Assembly (NCBI GenBank): GCA_019239975.1
Contig: JAFAZE010000041.1
Coordinates: forward strand, 1 to 57,289
DNA from: Streptosporangiaceae bacterium
GTDB taxonomy: Bacteria; Actinomycetota; Actinomycetes; Streptosporangiales; Streptosporangiaceae
DNA: 57,289 nt
Reading direction: 5' to 3'
In this document: positions 56,366 through 57,289 of the stretch, piece by piece
Layout: the number at the start of each line of letters is the position of its first letter
Position numbering within the stretch: position 1 is the stretch's first letter
Program-made: the position numbers and the translations under genes
Notes under the pieces: generated by a model
Told to the model about the DNA's origin: nothing
What the model saw: the letters and a program-made list of their open reading frames with translations, nothing else
Database searches by the model: none

Positions 56366-56401
56366 GCGAACCGCCCCGCGCGGGCATGCGGGGCGGTTCG
56401 C
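56366..56401 (-). terminator. Strong hairpin terminator after the CHRD-like gene
   Basis: A perfect 14-bp stem, GCGAACCGCCCCGC with its complement, and an 8-nt loop start 14 bp after the stop of the minus-strand gene at 56415. Confidence 0.8.
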
Positions 56402-56414
56402 GTTCCGGGAGTGG

Positions 56415-57289
56415 TCAGATGTTCGCGCAGAGCAGCGGCCGGAAGAGGATGGTCGGCTTGCCGTTCTGCAGGATGTTGCTGCTGTTGCCCTGATGGAGGT
56501 TGAGGTACCAGCCGCCGTTGAGCGTCACCGACGTCACGCCGGTGACCGTGCGGGTCTCGTGGCCGATGGTGCCGCGGCCGTTGGCGGTGAAGTCCATCAG
56601 CATGTACTGCACGCCGCCCTGGCTCTGGCAGCTGCCGAGGTGGATGTGCGCGGCGTGCGCCCCGGGGGTGAGCCCGGTCGCGTCCACCGTCACGCTGATC
56701 GTCTGCGTGGCCGGGTCGACGACGATCGTCGCCCGCCCCGCCAGGGAACCGTGCGCGCCGGCCTCGATCGCGTGCAGCGGGTACCTGGCGCCGCCGCCCA
56801 GCGGTGACGTCTGCGCGATCGGGTCGGTGCCCGCCCCGGCGTTCAGGATGACGACCCGGCTGCCGCTCGGGACGCTGCTGACAGGCGCCGTGGCTGAGGC
56901 CCGGCCGGTGCCGTCCGCGGTCAGCGTGCCGAGGACGGCCACCGCGCTGCCTTTCGTGAGCTCCACGGCGTGCGCGGAGCCGGGGGTGAGCCCGGACACG
57001 CTGAGCCGCGCGTTACCGTGGCCTACCGTCAGCGCGCCGGCCGGCATCGGGCTGAGGTTCAGGTGCACCACGGTGCGGCGCGCCGGGGCGGCCAGGAAAC
57101 CGTCGACGTTGCCGGCGCCGTCGGTGTAGAAGCCGACCAGGCCGCCTTCGTCGTTGACGCCGTTGATCGTGGTGGTGCCGGCGCCGTTGGGGTCGTCGAC
57201 GGTGGTGAAGCCGTGTCCGGCCCGCCAGGTGAAGCCGTGCGTCTGCGCGGCGTTGCCGGTGCCGACGGTGTAGGCGCCGACGACCTCAC
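56415..57289 (-). CDS. Secreted protein with HAF-like repeats and a CHRD-like C-terminal domain, 5' end outside the window
   Basis: About 291 C-terminal residues are visible in one open frame that continues past the right edge. The first part (THGFTWRAGHGFTTVDDPNG, INGVNDEGGLVGFYTDGAG) is in the style of HAF extracellular repeats. A middle Gly/Ser/Thr-rich segment with GLTPGSAHAVELTKGSAVAVLG follows. The end (GLTPGAHAAHIHLGSCQSQGG, MDFTANGRGT, WYLNLHQGNS) resembles CHRD-type domains, which are short beta-sandwiches of secreted proteins. There are no membrane segments or enzyme motifs. A strong hairpin terminates the transcript. The function is unknown; binding or cell-surface roles are most likely. 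Confidence 0.75.
   Translation of the reverse strand, partial: EVVGAYTVGTGNAAQTHGFTWRAGHGFTTVDDPNGAGTTTINGVNDEGGLVGFYTDGAGNVDGFLAAPARRTVVHLNLSPMPAGALTVGHGNARLSVSGLTPGSAHAVELTKGSAVAVLGTLTADGTGRASATAPVSSVPSGSRVVILNAGAGTDPIAQTSPLGGGARYPLHAIEAGAHGSLAGRATIVVDPATQTISVTVDATGLTPGAHAAHIHLGSCQSQGGVQYMLMDFTANGRGTIGHETRTVTGVTSVTLNGGWYLNLHQGNSSNILQNGKPTILFRPLLCANI

Overview
The window is very GC-rich, with many GTG starts, overlapping stop/start junctions, LacI, GntR, ROK, TetR and LuxR regulators, and a glucosyl-3-phosphoglycerate synthase gene. This suggests an actinomycete chromosome, probably from a soil organism that degrades plant or fungal polysaccharides (inference; no rRNA or tRNA is present to place it).

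Left part (1-22 kb). After the 3' end of a RIO-type kinase gene comes a large secreted multidomain protein: a NucA/NucB-like DNase domain, two fibronectin III domains, a DUF3990 ADP-ribosyltransferase-like domain and a fascin-like beta-trefoil. Two small regulatory or unknown genes follow, then a secreted GH18 chitinase. Next is an araB-araD-araA arabinose operon on the minus strand with its LacI regulator. Three matching LacI-type operators (consensus TGTTANCGYTMACA) lie in front of the chitinase, inside the start of araB, and in front of lacI itself. Then come a small protein made of seven exact 16-residue repeats, a TetR/MFS efflux pair with a shared operator, a membrane protein with a PEY-rich tail, a ribokinase, and a secreted GH5 glycanase whose catalytic barrel is interrupted by a six-repeat propeller-like insert.

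Middle (22-40 kb). A GntR regulator diverges from a nine-gene operon: sugar ABC binding protein, two permeases, GH42 beta-galactosidase, SDR dehydrogenase, galactonate dehydratase, KDPGal aldolase and KDG/KDGal kinase. Together these form a beta-galactoside import and De Ley-Doudoroff galactose pathway; no ABC ATPase and no lactonase gene is present. It is followed by a tightly coupled three-gene operon of a CHAD-domain protein, a ParA-like ATPase and a DUF4143-type ATPase. Then come a regulator with both an XRE and a LuxR helix-turn-helix, a FUSC-type exporter with a repeat tail, and an orphan OmpR-type response regulator.

Right part (40-57 kb). A minus-strand operon encodes an Opp-type ABC transporter (binding protein, two permeases, two ATPases), a GH4 6-phospho-glycosidase, a secreted GH9 protein and a BadF/NagK-type sugar kinase. 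A ROK regulator diverges from it, with a clear inverted-repeat operator between. The window ends with a truncated gene remnant, gpgS, a phospholipase C/acid phosphatase-type protein, and the 3' part of a secreted CHRD-like protein.

The intergenic DNA carries repeat families shared between distant loci: a 31-bp-period array (12.6, 40.7 and 52.7 kb), six copies of an element with core GGAAACNNNGNGYCNNATA (13.3, 40.4, 40.5, 52.6, 52.6 and 52.9 kb), and a long ATGATC/GATCAT hairpin in two convergent gene junctions (6.8 and 54.6 kb). Several gene tails and gene junctions also carry short tandem duplications.
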